Shown: positions 26,103 through 34,837 of the stretch, piece after piece | How the letters are laid out: the number at the start of each line of letters is the position of its first letter | How positions within the stretch are numbered: the first letter of the stretch is position 1 | NCBI RefSeq assembly: GCF_035920365.1 | Contig: NZ_CP109150.1 | Coordinates: 744,001-808,000, forward strand | Reading direction: 5' to 3' | DNA: 64,000 bases | Source: Micromonospora sp. NBC_01740 | Lineage (GTDB): Bacteria; Actinomycetota; Actinomycetes; Mycobacteriales; Micromonosporaceae | The notes under the pieces: generated by a model | Database searches by the model: none | What the model saw: only the letters and a program-made list of their open reading frames with translations | What the model was told of the DNA's origin: nothing | Translations under genes and position numbers: made by a program

Positions 26103-27740
26103 ATGAGCGCGACGATGATCGTCAAGGGGCTGGCCGCGGGGCACGGGGACCGGGCACTGTTCGCCGGGCTGGACCTGGTGGTCGCACCGGGGGACGTGGT
26201 GGGGCTGGTCGGGCCGAACGGGGCCGGCAAGTCGACGCTGCTGCGTACCCTCGCCGGACTGCTGCCGGTGGAGGCCGGCAGCGTGACGCTCAGCCCGCCC
26301 ACGGCGAGCGTCGGGCACCTGCCGCAGGAGCCCGAGCGGCGGCCCGGCGAGACCGTGCGGGACTTCCTGGCCCGGCGCACCGGCGTCACCGCCGCGCAGG
26401 CCGCGTTGGACGCGGCGACGGCCGCGCTCACCGACGGCGCGCCCGGCGCCGACGACGCCTACGCCGAGTCCCTGGAGCGCTGGCTCGCCCTCGGCGGGGC
26501 CGACCTGGAGGAACGGGCCGAGCAGGTGGCCGCCGAGCTGGGGCTCACAGTCGACCTGGAGCACCCGATGACCGGCCTCTCCGGCGGCCAGGCGGCCCGG
26601 GCCGGGCTGGCCTCGCTGCTGCTCAGCCGCTACGACGTGTTCCTGCTCGACGAGCCGACCAACGACCTGGACCTGGCCGGCCTGGAGCGGCTGGAGGAGT
26701 TCGTCACCGGGCTGCGCGCCGGCACGGTGCTGGTCAGCCACGACCGGGAGTTCCTCGCCCGCACGGTCACCCGCGTGCTGGAACTGGACCTGCACCAGCA
26801 GCAGGTCCGGCACTACGGCGGCGGCTACGCGGGCTACCTGGAGGAGCGCGAGGTCGCCCGCCGGCACGCGCGGGAGGACTACGAGGAGTACGCCGACACC
26901 CGGGCCGGCCTGGAGGCGCGCGCCCGCACCCAGCGGGCCTGGATGGAGAAGGGCGTGAAGAACGCCCGCCGCAAGGCCACCGACAACGACAAGATCGGCC
27001 GCAAGTTCCGCGCCGAGTCGACCGAGAAGCAGGCGGCCAAGGCCAAGCAGACCGAGCGCCTGATCGAGCGGCTGGAGGTGGTCGAGGAGCCGCGCAAGGA
27101 GTGGGAGCTGCGGATGGAGATCGCCGCCGCGCCCCGCGCCGGCGCCGTCGTGGCCTCGCTGCGCGACGCCGTCGTACGCCGGGGCGACTTCACCCTCGGC
27201 CCGGTGACCCTCCAGATCGACTGGGCCGACAAGGTGGCGGTGACCGGGGCGAACGGCTCCGGCAAGTCCACCCTGCTCGCCGCCCTGCTGGGCCGGCTCC
27301 CCCTCGACTCCGGGCACGCCGCGCTCGGCCCGGGCGTGGTGGTCGGCGAGGTGGACCAGGCCCGGGGGCTGTTCCTCGGCGACGTGCCGCTGATCGACGC
27401 GTTCGGCGCCGCCGTACCGCACCTGTCGCCGGCGGACGCGCGGACGCTGCTGGCCAAGTTCGGCCTGCGCGCGGGGCACGTGCTGCGGCCGGCGGCGACC
27501 CTGTCGCCGGGCGAGCGGACCCGGGCGGCGCTGGCGCTGCTCCAGGGGCGCGGGGTGAACCTGCTGGTGCTGGACGAACCGACGAACCACCTGGACCTGC
27601 CCGCCATCGAGCAGTTGGAGTCGGCGCTGGCCAGCTACCCGGGCACGCTGCTGCTGGTCACCCACGACCGGCGGATGCTCGACGCCGTGACCACGAACCG
27701 GCGGCTGCGGGTGGCCGCCGGGCGGATCGCCGAGGATTGA
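26103..27740 (+). CDS. ABC-F family ATPase
   Basis: This 545-residue protein has two ABC ATPase domains and no membrane segments. The first has Walker A GPNGAGKS (37-44), signature LSGGQAARAG and Walker B DVFLLDEPTNDLDL. The second has GANGSGKST, LSPGERTRAALALL and LLVLDEPTNHLDL. Between them is a charged helical linker (about residues 245-330, rich in Lys/Arg/Glu), the P-site interaction motif region. ABC-F proteins bind the ribosomal E-site, acting as translation factors or giving protection from 50S antibiotics. Sequence alone does not say which, so resistance should not be assumed. Confidence 0.92.
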   Translation: MSATMIVKGLAAGHGDRALFAGLDLVVAPGDVVGLVGPNGAGKSTLLRTLAGLLPVEAGSVTLSPPTASVGHLPQEPERRPGETVRDFLARRTGVTAAQAALDAATAALTDGAPGADDAYAESLERWLALGGADLEERAEQVAAELGLTVDLEHPMTGLSGGQAARAGLASLLLSRYDVFLLDEPTNDLDLAGLERLEEFVTGLRAGTVLVSHDREFLARTVTRVLELDLHQQQVRHYGGGYAGYLEEREVARRHAREDYEEYADTRAGLEARARTQRAWMEKGVKNARRKATDNDKIGRKFRAESTEKQAAKAKQTERLIERLEVVEEPRKEWELRMEIAAAPRAGAVVASLRDAVVRRGDFTLGPVTLQIDWADKVAVTGANGSGKSTLLAALLGRLPLDSGHAALGPGVVVGEVDQARGLFLGDVPLIDAFGAAVPHLSPADARTLLAKFGLRAGHVLRPAATLSPGERTRAALALLQGRGVNLLVLDEPTNHLDLPAIEQLESALASYPGTLLLVTHDRRMLDAVTTNRRLRVAAGRIAED

Positions 27741-27778
27741 TCCGTGCCGACCCGCTCGCGGCGGGTGAGAATGACCTC

Positions 27779-28096
27779 ATGCTCAAGTGGGAGTACGCGC
27801 TGCTGGTCCGCCGCCGCCAGGCGGCTACCACCGACATCGGCTGGGAGATCGTCTTCGTCTGGTACGGCCCCGACGGCTCCATGGTCGACGTGACGCCCTA
27901 CGGCGACACCGCGCTGGCCCATCTGAACCGGGCCGGTGACCAGGGCTGGGAGCTGGTCTCGATGAGCGAGGACCCGTCCATGCCCGGCAACAGCGAGCTG
28001 CACCGCTACCACCTCAAGCGGCCCAAGGCGGCCGCCCCGCCGCCCCGGCAGCGGATGCGCGGCGGCGGACGCCCCCGGCGGACCATCGGCGGCTGA
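27779..28096 (+). CDS. DUF4177-like small protein
   Basis: This 105-residue protein starts at an ATG (27779) with ggtgag upstream. The N-terminal MLKWEYALLV and the GDQGWELVSM motif in the middle match the DUF4177 pattern (WEY... GWELV), a small alpha/beta domain of unknown function. The C-terminal 25 residues are Pro/Arg/Gly-rich and basic (PPPRQRMRGGGRPRR), probably disordered and possibly nucleic-acid contacting. It follows the ABC-F gene by 38 bp on the same strand and may be co-transcribed. Confidence 0.8.
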   Translation: MLKWEYALLVRRRQAATTDIGWEIVFVWYGPDGSMVDVTPYGDTALAHLNRAGDQGWELVSMSEDPSMPGNSELHRYHLKRPKAAAPPPRQRMRGGGRPRRTIGG

Positions 28097-28166
28097 CCGC
28101 CCTGCTCGGGGCGTCCGGGGCATAACGGGCGGGGATCCGGGTATCGGCCGGCGGGAGGTGGCCCGG

Positions 28167-28892
28167 ATGGTCGCGCTGGCACAGAACCCGCCCTCGGCCG
28201 AGCGGCTGCGGGCGGTCGACGGATTCCTCACCGAGGCCTGGGTCGACCAGGCCCGGCACGACGACCGGCTGCGCGACCTCGCGGTCGAGGTGCGCTTCGA
28301 CCGGGGGGTGGCCCACCTGAGCGGCGAGGTCGCCGGGCAGGACGAGCTGCGCCTGGTCCGGGACCGGGTCGGCCGGCTCGCCGGGGTGCTCGGCGTCTGG
28401 TGCCGGGTACGCGTCGGCGGGCGCGACCCGGTGGTGGTCGACCTGGGCTGTGGCGCCACGAAGCAGTGGCCGGGCAATCTGGGGCTGGACATCTTCCCGG
28501 CCCCGGGGGTGGACGCGGTGGCGGACCTCTCCGGCTCGCTGCCGCTGGCCGACGACTCGGTGGACGTCTTCTTCGCGGTGCACATCCTGGAGCACCTGAT
28601 CGACTTCCTGCCGCTGGTCGACGAGTGCCACCGGGCGCTCCGGCCGGGCGGCGTGCTGCACATCATGAGCCCGTGGTGGCGGCACGTGAACGCCGTCGCC
28701 GACCCGACCCACGTCCGGCTGCTCGACGTGCAGACGGTCAAGGGCGTCTGCCTCCAGCGCCCGCCGGGCACCCCGCGCTGGTATCCCCTGCACGTCGGCT
28801 GCGACGGCGCCTCGATCTTCGCCGACCTCACCCCGCTGCCCCCGGACGCGGACGGCCCCACCCCCGCCCACCTGGCCCGTTTCTTCGACTGA
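28167..28892 (+). CDS. BON-like domain fused to a SAM-dependent methyltransferase
   Basis: The protein has 241 residues from ATG 28167, with gggagg 8 bases upstream. Residues about 30-85 (VRFDRGVAHLSGEVAGQDELRLVRDRVGRLAGVLGVWCRVRV) resemble a BON domain, usually a lipid- or membrane-associated fold. Directly after it is a class I methyltransferase: VVDLGCGATKQWPGNLGLDIF (motif I region), DSVDVFFAVHILEHL and HRALRPGGVLHIMSPWW. The methyl acceptor is unknown. The fusion is unusual; see findings. The gene converges on the LacI regulator with an eight-G run between them. Confidence 0.82.
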   Translation: MVALAQNPPSAERLRAVDGFLTEAWVDQARHDDRLRDLAVEVRFDRGVAHLSGEVAGQDELRLVRDRVGRLAGVLGVWCRVRVGGRDPVVVDLGCGATKQWPGNLGLDIFPAPGVDAVADLSGSLPLADDSVDVFFAVHILEHLIDFLPLVDECHRALRPGGVLHIMSPWWRHVNAVADPTHVRLLDVQTVKGVCLQRPPGTPRWYPLHVGCDGASIFADLTPLPPDADGPTPAHLARFFD

Positions 28893-28919
28893 CCGCCGCC
28901 CCTGGCCAGCCGGGGGGGG

Positions 28920-29930
28920 TCAGCGGCCGAGGGTGCTCTCGCGGGGGGCCAGGCGCCAGGGAGCCGAGAGTTCCCGGGGCGGGGCGGTGCGGTCGCCGTC
29001 GATCCGGCCGGCGAGCAGTTCCACCGCCAGCCGGGCGATGCGCTCCTTGTCCGGCGCGATGGTGCTCAGGGTGGGCACGGAGAAGCGGCCGTCCTCGATG
29101 TCGTCGAAACCGGCCACCGCCACGTCCTCGGGGACGCGCAGGCCCGCCTCGTGCAGGGCGCGCAGGACGCCCAGGGCGAGGGTGTCGTTGAAGCAGAAGA
29201 CCGCATCGGGGCGTACGCCGGAGGTCAGCAGGCCGCGCATCGCGGCGGCGCCGTCCGCGCGGTGCCAGGCCGTCGCGGGCGCCACCAGCCGCTCGTCGTA
29301 CGGGAGGCCGGCGTCGGCGAGCGCGGCGGTGTAGCCGGCGAGCCGCAGCCGTGCGCTGGCCCCCTCGGGGGTGCGCTGCGAGCCGATGGCGGCGATCCGG
29401 CGCCGGCCGAGACCGGCCAGGTGGGCGGTGATCTCCCGGGCGGCGCCCACGTTGTCGATCCCGACGTGGTCGGCGGGACCGTGGTCGACCCGCTCGCCGA
29501 GCAGCACCAGCGGGGTGCCGGCCAGCCCGGTGAGGTCCTCGGCGGTGAGCGCCAGCGGGCTGAAGATCAGCCCGTCGATCAGGTGCTCGGTGATGCCCGA
29601 CGCGACCGCCCGCTCCTGCTCCCGACCGCCGCCGGTCTGGTCGATCAGCACCGTCCAGCCCAGCTCGGCCGCGGCCGTGACGACGTGCCGGGCCAGTTCG
29701 GCGAAGTAGGGGATGTCCAGTTCGGGGACCGCGAACGCGATGATCCCGGTGCGCCCCTTGCGGAGGTTGCGCGCGGAGAGGTTGGGCCGGTAGTTCAGCT
29801 CGGCGATGGCCTCCTCGACCCGGGCCCGGGTGTCGGGCCGGACGTGCACATAGCCGTTGACCACGTTGGAGACGGTCTTCACCGACACGCCGGCGCGCTC
29901 CGCCACGTCCTTCAGCCTGTGCCGCACCAC
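28920..29930 (-). CDS. LacI-family transcriptional regulator of the arabinan locus
   Basis: This protein of about 336 residues has an N-terminal LacI helix-turn-helix and hinge (RLKDVAERAGVSVKTVSNVVNGYVHVRPDTRARVEEAIAELNYRPN) and a periplasmic-binding-protein-like sugar-sensing core (FAVPELDIPYFAEL..., VAVAGFDDIEDGRF). I chose GTG 29930 because ggagg lies five bases upstream; ATG 29945 would add five residues without a ribosome site. It is divergent from the GH51 gene with two CG-centred palindromes between them, so it is the likely repressor of the arabinan operon and of itself. The inducer is probably L-arabinose or an arabino-oligosaccharide (inference). Confidence 0.92.
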   Translation of the reverse strand: MVRHRLKDVAERAGVSVKTVSNVVNGYVHVRPDTRARVEEAIAELNYRPNLSARNLRKGRTGIIAFAVPELDIPYFAELARHVVTAAAELGWTVLIDQTGGGREQERAVASGITEHLIDGLIFSPLALTAEDLTGLAGTPLVLLGERVDHGPADHVGIDNVGAAREITAHLAGLGRRRIAAIGSQRTPEGASARLRLAGYTAALADAGLPYDERLVAPATAWHRADGAAAMRGLLTSGVRPDAVFCFNDTLALGVLRALHEAGLRVPEDVAVAGFDDIEDGRFSVPTLSTIAPDKERIARLAVELLAGRIDGDRTAPPRELSAPWRLAPRESTLGR

Positions 29931-29976
29931 GTCGCCCTCCCCCATGGGGCGCACTTTACCGCGTAGGGGCCTCTTT

Positions 29977-29999
29977 ACAACGTTGCTTACAACGTTGTA
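29977..29999. promoter_or_regulatory. Tandem LacI-type operators
   Basis: A perfect 12-bp palindrome tacaacgttgta (29988-29999) is preceded by a second copy, caacgttg (29978-29985), with centres 12 bp apart. CG-centred palindromes with this shape are typical LacI-family sites. They lie between the divergent regulator and the GH51-led operon. Confidence 0.8.
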
Positions 30000-30063
30000 C
30001 AAACCAGGAGCACCAGGTGACCACGGTCACCCGGGACCGGCAACGAGGAAAGGTGGCACCCCC

Positions 30064-31578
30064 TTGCGGACCGCGCAGCTCACCATCGACCCGGCCTTCG
30101 CCGTCGGACCGGCCGACCGGCGGCTCTTCGGCTCGTTCGTCGAGCACATGGGTCGCTGCGTCTACGGCGGGGTCTACGAGCCCGGGCACCCCACCGCGGA
30201 CCCGCGCGGCCTGCGCGGCGACGTGCTGGAGCTGACCCGGGAACTGGGCGTCTCCGTGGTCCGCTACCCGGGCGGCAACTTCGTCTCCGGCTACCGCTGG
30301 GAGGACGGCGTCGGCCCGGTCGGTGACCGCCCCCGCCGGCTCGACCTGGCCTGGAAGACCGTCGAGACCAACGCCTTCGGGCTCGACGAGTTCATGACCT
30401 GGGCCGCCGAGGCGGGCGTCGAGCCGATGATGGCCGTCAACCTCGGCACCCGGGGCGTGCAGGAGGCCTGCGACCTGCTGGAGTACACGAACCATCCGGG
30501 CGAGACCCAGCTGTCCGACCTGCGCCGCAAGCACGGCGCCGAGGAGCCGTACGGGGTGCGGCTCTGGTGCCTGGGCAACGAGCTGGACGGCCCGTGGCAG
30601 GTCGGCCACAAGACCGCCGACGAGTACGGCCGGCTCGCCGCCGAGACCGCCCGCGCCATGAAGATGATCGACCCGTCGATCAGCCTGGTGGCCTGCGGCA
30701 GCTCCAACCGGACGATGTCCACCTTCGCCTCCTGGGAGGCGACCGTGCTGGAGCACACCTACGAGCACGTCGACTACATCTCCGCGCACACCTACTACGA
30801 CCCCTCCGACGGCGACCGGGCCAGCATCCTGGCGTCCGCCGTCGACATGGACAACTTCATCCGCGAGGTCGTCGCCACGGCCGACCACGTGGCCGCCAAG
30901 CAGCGGCACCGGCGGAAGCTGAAGATCTCCTTCGACGAGTGGAACGTGTGGTACCAGTCCCGTCTCCAGGCCGACCTGGACCGGCGCGGCTGGGTGGAGG
31001 CACCGGCGCTGATCGAGGACGACTTCACCGCCGTCGACGCGGTGGTGGTCGGCGACCTGCTGATCACCCTGCTCCGGCACGCCGACCGGGTCGGGGTGGC
31101 CTGCCAGGCCCAGCTCGCCAACGTGATCGCCCCGATCCGCACCCGCACCGGCGGCCCCGCCTGGCGGCAGAGCATCTTCCACCCGTTCGCGCTGACCGCC
31201 CGGCACGCCCGCGGCACCGTGCTGCGCACCGAGCCGGTCGGCCCGACCTACGAGACGAAGCGGTACGGCGAGGTCCCGGTGCTCGACACGGTCGCCGTTC
31301 ACGACGAGGAGACCGGCGAGCTGACCGTGTTCGCGGTCAACCGGGGCTCGGACGACCTCCCCCTGGACATCGACCTGCGCGGGCTGCCGGGGCTGTCCGG
31401 TAGATCCCACTTGAGCCTCGCCGCCGGGGACGACCCGACGGCGACGAACACCGAGGCCGAGCCCGACCGGGTGACGCCCCGGCAGCTGCCCGACCCCACC
31501 ACCGACGGCGGCCGGTGCTCCGTGCGCCTTCCGGCCGTCTCCTGGAACATGCTGCGCTTCTCCCCCACCGGCGGCTGA
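30064..31578 (+). CDS. Alpha-L-arabinofuranosidase, GH51
   Basis: This 504-residue enzyme has the GH51 clan-A signature: RLFGSFVEHMGRCVYGGVYEPG at the start, acid/base Glu173 in LGNELDGPW and nucleophile Glu292 in FDEWNVWY, with a C-terminal beta-sandwich. It has no signal peptide, so it cleaves arabinofuranosyl residues from imported oligosaccharides in the cytoplasm. The start is a TTG at 30064, with an aggaaagg sequence upstream; ATG and GTG codons near it are out of frame. First gene of the operon with the sugar importer and a GH43-like lipoprotein. Confidence 0.95.
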   Translation: MRTAQLTIDPAFAVGPADRRLFGSFVEHMGRCVYGGVYEPGHPTADPRGLRGDVLELTRELGVSVVRYPGGNFVSGYRWEDGVGPVGDRPRRLDLAWKTVETNAFGLDEFMTWAAEAGVEPMMAVNLGTRGVQEACDLLEYTNHPGETQLSDLRRKHGAEEPYGVRLWCLGNELDGPWQVGHKTADEYGRLAAETARAMKMIDPSISLVACGSSNRTMSTFASWEATVLEHTYEHVDYISAHTYYDPSDGDRASILASAVDMDNFIREVVATADHVAAKQRHRRKLKISFDEWNVWYQSRLQADLDRRGWVEAPALIEDDFTAVDAVVVGDLLITLLRHADRVGVACQAQLANVIAPIRTRTGGPAWRQSIFHPFALTARHARGTVLRTEPVGPTYETKRYGEVPVLDTVAVHDEETGELTVFAVNRGSDDLPLDIDLRGLPGLSGRSHLSLAAGDDPTATNTEAEPDRVTPRQLPDPTTDGGRCSVRLPAVSWNMLRFSPTGG

Positions 31579-31635
31579 CACCGCACCGGTCCTGAGCAGG
31601 CACACTTCATCCCGTCCCTCAAGGAGCGAAACCTC

Positions 31636-32964
31636 ATGATGCAGAACGAAATGAGCCGGCGGCGCCTGCTCGGCCTCGGCCTCGGGCTCGGCGCCGCGGC
31701 CTCGTTGACCCTGGCCGGGTGCGGCGGCGACGACGACAGTTCGGGCCCGGCGGCCGGCAACGGCGGCAAGGACTACACCGGCCCGAAGGTGGACCTGAAG
31801 CTGTGGAACGGCTTCACCGGCGGCGACGGCGACATCTTCAAGGCGCTGGTGAACCAGTTCAACACCGAGCACCAGAACATCGCCGTCTCGATCGCCACGT
31901 ACCAGTGGGAGGACTACTACAACAAGCTCCCCGGCGCGGCCTCCAGCGGCGCCGGCCCGGACATCGCGGTCATGCACATGGACCAGCTCGCCACCTTCGC
32001 CGCGCGCGGGGTGATCACCGAGCTGGACGACGTCGCCAAGACCCTGGAGCTGTCGGAGGGCGACTTCGCCCCCACCGTCTGGAAGGGCGGGCTCTACAAC
32101 TCCAAGCGGTACGGCATCCCGCTGGACATGCACCCCCTCGGCTTCTACTACAACAAGGGGGTCATGCAGAAGGCCGGCCTGGACCCGAACAAGCCGCCGA
32201 CGACGAAGGACGAGTACACCGCCGCGCTGACCGAGCTGAAGAAGTCCGGGGTGCAGGGCTTCTGGGTCAGCCCGTTCCAGTTCACCGGCGGCATGACCTT
32301 CTACTCACTGCTGCACCAGTGGGGCGGCAGCGTCTTCGACGCCGAGGCCACCAAGGCCACCTTCAACTCCGACCAGGCCGTCGAGGCGTGCACCTGGCTG
32401 ACCGACCTGATCAAGCAGGGCCACTCCCCGGCCAACGTCGGCCAGGACGCCGACTACCTGGCCTTCAAGAGCGGCAAGAACGCGTTCAACTGGAACGGCA
32501 TCTGGCAGATCAACGACCTCAAGAAGAGCCCCGACATCCAGTGGGGCGTCGCGCCCCTGCCGCAGATCGGCACGCAGCCGGCCGCCTGGGCCAACTCGCA
32601 CAACTTCACGATCGTCAAGCAGCGGGCCAACGACGCCAACAAGGTCTCCGCGGCGAAGGTCTTCATCAACTGGCTCAGCCAGCACTCCCTGGACTGGGCC
32701 AAGGGCGGCCAGGTCCCGGCCCGCAAGGCCGTGCGGGACAGCGCCGACTTCAAGGCGCTGGCCGAGGTCAACGCGCTCGCCCCCGAGCTGGAGTACGCGG
32801 CCTTCCCGCCGGCGGCCCCGGGCCTCGGTGAGGTCATGACGACCTTCTACAACTCGTTCAACGAGGCGGCGCTGGGCAAGAAGTCGCCGAAGCAGGCGCT
32901 GGACGACGGGGTGACCAAGGCGAACAAGCAGCTGGAGGACAACCGCAAGAAGTACGGGAGCTGA
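31636..32964 (+). CDS. Sugar ABC transporter substrate-binding lipoprotein
   Basis: This 442-residue family 1 extracellular solute-binding protein has a signal peptide with a twin-arginine-like SRRRLLGLGLG and lipobox LAGC, then an Asp/Ser/Gly linker. The mature part has DLKLWNGFTGGDGDIFKALVNQFNTEH and MHPLGFYYNK, typical of oligosaccharide-binding proteins. It is anchored to the outer face of the membrane and should capture arabino-oligosaccharides for the two permeases downstream. No ATPase gene is present, so it probably uses a shared MsiK/MsmK-like ATPase, as is usual in actinobacteria. ctcaaggagcg precedes the ATG. Confidence 0.93.
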   Translation: MMQNEMSRRRLLGLGLGLGAAASLTLAGCGGDDDSSGPAAGNGGKDYTGPKVDLKLWNGFTGGDGDIFKALVNQFNTEHQNIAVSIATYQWEDYYNKLPGAASSGAGPDIAVMHMDQLATFAARGVITELDDVAKTLELSEGDFAPTVWKGGLYNSKRYGIPLDMHPLGFYYNKGVMQKAGLDPNKPPTTKDEYTAALTELKKSGVQGFWVSPFQFTGGMTFYSLLHQWGGSVFDAEATKATFNSDQAVEACTWLTDLIKQGHSPANVGQDADYLAFKSGKNAFNWNGIWQINDLKKSPDIQWGVAPLPQIGTQPAAWANSHNFTIVKQRANDANKVSAAKVFINWLSQHSLDWAKGGQVPARKAVRDSADFKALAEVNALAPELEYAAFPPAAPGLGEVMTTFYNSFNEAALGKKSPKQALDDGVTKANKQLEDNRKKYGS

Positions 32965-32970
32965 GTCCCC

Positions 32971-33936
32971 GTGGCGGACGTGATCGAGGCGGGGGCGGCG
33001 CGTGCTGACGCGCCGCCCCCTGCGGCCGACGCCCCCCGTGGCGGCGCCCGGGCGGGCCGGGCCGGGCGGGCGACGCCGTACCTCTTCCTCGCCCCGTACC
33101 TGCTCCTGTTCGGGGTCTTCGGGCTGCTGCCGATCCTGCTCGGTCTCTGGCTCTCCGTGCACCAGTGGGACTTCCAGCTGCCCAACCGGCCCTTCGTCGG
33201 GCTGGACAACTACAAGGAGCTGTTTTCCAGCGACTCGGCCGTCTACGGCGACTGGTGGCAGAGCGTCCGGGCGACGGCGATCTTCACGGTCTTCGCGGTG
33301 CCGCTGCTGGTGGTCGTCCCGCTCGGGCTGGCGCTGCTGCTGAACCGCTCGTTCCCCGGCCGGACCTTCTTCCGGGCGATCTACTTCGCGCCGTACGTGC
33401 TGGGCGTGGCGGTGATCGGCCTGCTCTGGCGGTTCCTGCTCGACGCCAACCTGGGCCTGGTCAACCGGATCGCCGGGATGGTCGGGCTGCCGGCCGACAC
33501 CCCGTGGGTGACGGCCGTGCCGTGGGCCTGGGTCTCGCTGGTCGGGGTGACCGTGTGGTGGACCTCCGGCTTCAACGCGGTGATCTACCTGGCCGGGCTC
33601 CAGGACATCCCGCAGGAGCTGTACGAGGCGGCGAAGGTGGACGGCGCGAGCGCCTGGGAACGGTTCCGGCACGTCACGCTCCCCGGGCTGCGTCCGGTGC
33701 TGCTCTTCGTGATCACCACGACCGTGCTCGCCTCGGCGAACGTGTTCGGCCAGTCGTTCCTGATCACCCAGGGCGCGCCGGGCACGGAGACCCGCACGGT
33801 GGTCTGGTTCATCGTCGAGGAGGGGCTGCGGGACAACGACGCCGGCCGTGCCGCCGCGATGAGCATCGTGTTCGCGCTGATGCTGGCGGTCGTGAGCATC
33901 GCCAACTTCCGCCTCTTCCGCTACCGGGAAGACTGA
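32971..33936 (+). CDS. Sugar ABC transporter permease (MalF/UgpA type)
   Basis: This 321-residue permease has a Pro/Ala/Arg-rich N-terminal tail and six membrane segments. The EAA loop reads EAAKVDGASAWERFRHVTLPGLRPVL, the ATPase-coupling helix of carbohydrate uptake family 1. Start GTG 32971, six bases after the binding-protein stop, with gggag upstream. It pairs with the permease encoded directly downstream. Confidence 0.93.
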   Translation: MADVIEAGAARADAPPPAADAPRGGARAGRAGRATPYLFLAPYLLLFGVFGLLPILLGLWLSVHQWDFQLPNRPFVGLDNYKELFSSDSAVYGDWWQSVRATAIFTVFAVPLLVVVPLGLALLLNRSFPGRTFFRAIYFAPYVLGVAVIGLLWRFLLDANLGLVNRIAGMVGLPADTPWVTAVPWAWVSLVGVTVWWTSGFNAVIYLAGLQDIPQELYEAAKVDGASAWERFRHVTLPGLRPVLLFVITTTVLASANVFGQSFLITQGAPGTETRTVVWFIVEEGLRDNDAGRAAAMSIVFALMLAVVSIANFRLFRYRED

Positions 33937-33946
33937 GGGGACCGCC

Positions 33947-34837
33947 ATGACGACGCCCACACGCGCCCCCGCGCCGGCCCCCGCCGACGCCCCGGCGACC
34001 GGCCGCGCCCCGGGGGGCGCGCTGCGCCGGACCGCGCTCTACGCCACCCTGGTCGCGCTCGCCCTGGTCTTCCTGCTGCCGCTGCTGTGGATGGTCATCA
34101 CCTCGCTGAAGACCTACACCGGGGCCCAGCAGATCCCGCCGACCTGGCTGCCGGACCCGATCTCCGGGTACGGCTACGAGCAGATCCTGAACAACTCGGC
34201 CAACCCCGTGCTGCGCTGGTTCGCCAACAGCATGCTGGCCGCCACCGCGCACGCGCTGCTGGTGGTGGCGACGGCCTCGATGGCCGCGTACGCCCTGGCC
34301 CGGATGCGGTTCCGCGGTCGCGGGGTGCTCTTCGCGCTGATCGTCGGGACGCTGTTCATCCCGCCGACCTCGTTGATCATCCCGAACTTCCTGATCGTCG
34401 ACGAGCTGAACTGGATCGACACCCTGAGCGTGGTGATCGTCCCCGGGGCGGCGAGCGCGTTCGGGGTGTTCTTCCTGCGGCAGTTCTTCCTCTCCCTGCC
34501 CCGGGAGCTGGAGGAGGCCGCGGTGCTGGACGGGGCCAACCAGTGGCAGATCTTCTGGAAGGTGGTGCTGCCGCTGTCCAGGCCGGCGCTGGCCACGCTG
34601 GTGGTGCTGTCGTTCCTCACCAACTGGAACGACTTCCTCTGGCCGATCTTCGTGCTGTTCAGCCCGGAGACGCTCACCCTGCCGCCGGGCCTGGGCCTGC
34701 TCCAGGGCTCCTACGTCACCGACTATCCGGTGATCATGGCGGGGGCGGTGCTGGCCAGCGTGCCGGTGCTGATCCTCTTCGTGCTCGCCCAGCGGCACAT
34801 CATCCAGGGCGTCTCCCGCAGCGGGCTGAAGGGATGA
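33947..34837 (+). CDS. Sugar ABC transporter permease (MalG/UgpE type)
   Basis: This 296-residue permease has a Pro/Ala-rich tail followed by six membrane helices. The EAA motif is EAAVLDGANQWQIFWKVVLPLSRPAL, and the conserved C-terminal end is RHIIQGVSRSGLKG. It forms the heterodimeric channel with the preceding MalF-type permease. Its stop codon overlaps the start of the GH43-like gene (ATGA), so the extracellular glycosidase is translationally coupled to the importer. Confidence 0.94.
   Translation: MTTPTRAPAPAPADAPATGRAPGGALRRTALYATLVALALVFLLPLLWMVITSLKTYTGAQQIPPTWLPDPISGYGYEQILNNSANPVLRWFANSMLAATAHALLVVATASMAAYALARMRFRGRGVLFALIVGTLFIPPTSLIIPNFLIVDELNWIDTLSVVIVPGAASAFGVFFLRQFFLSLPRELEEAAVLDGANQWQIFWKVVLPLSRPALATLVVLSFLTNWNDFLWPIFVLFSPETLTLPPGLGLLQGSYVTDYPVIMAGAVLASVPVLILFVLAQRHIIQGVSRSGLKG

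Noticed and set aside
26103..27740. Antibiotic resistance determinant (ABC-F)
   Set aside because: Motifs show only ABC-F membership; housekeeping translation-factor members are common in actinobacteria and there is no resistance context.
28912..28919. Homopolymer G run as a phase-variation tract
   Set aside because: It lies between two convergent stop codons and cannot change either protein.
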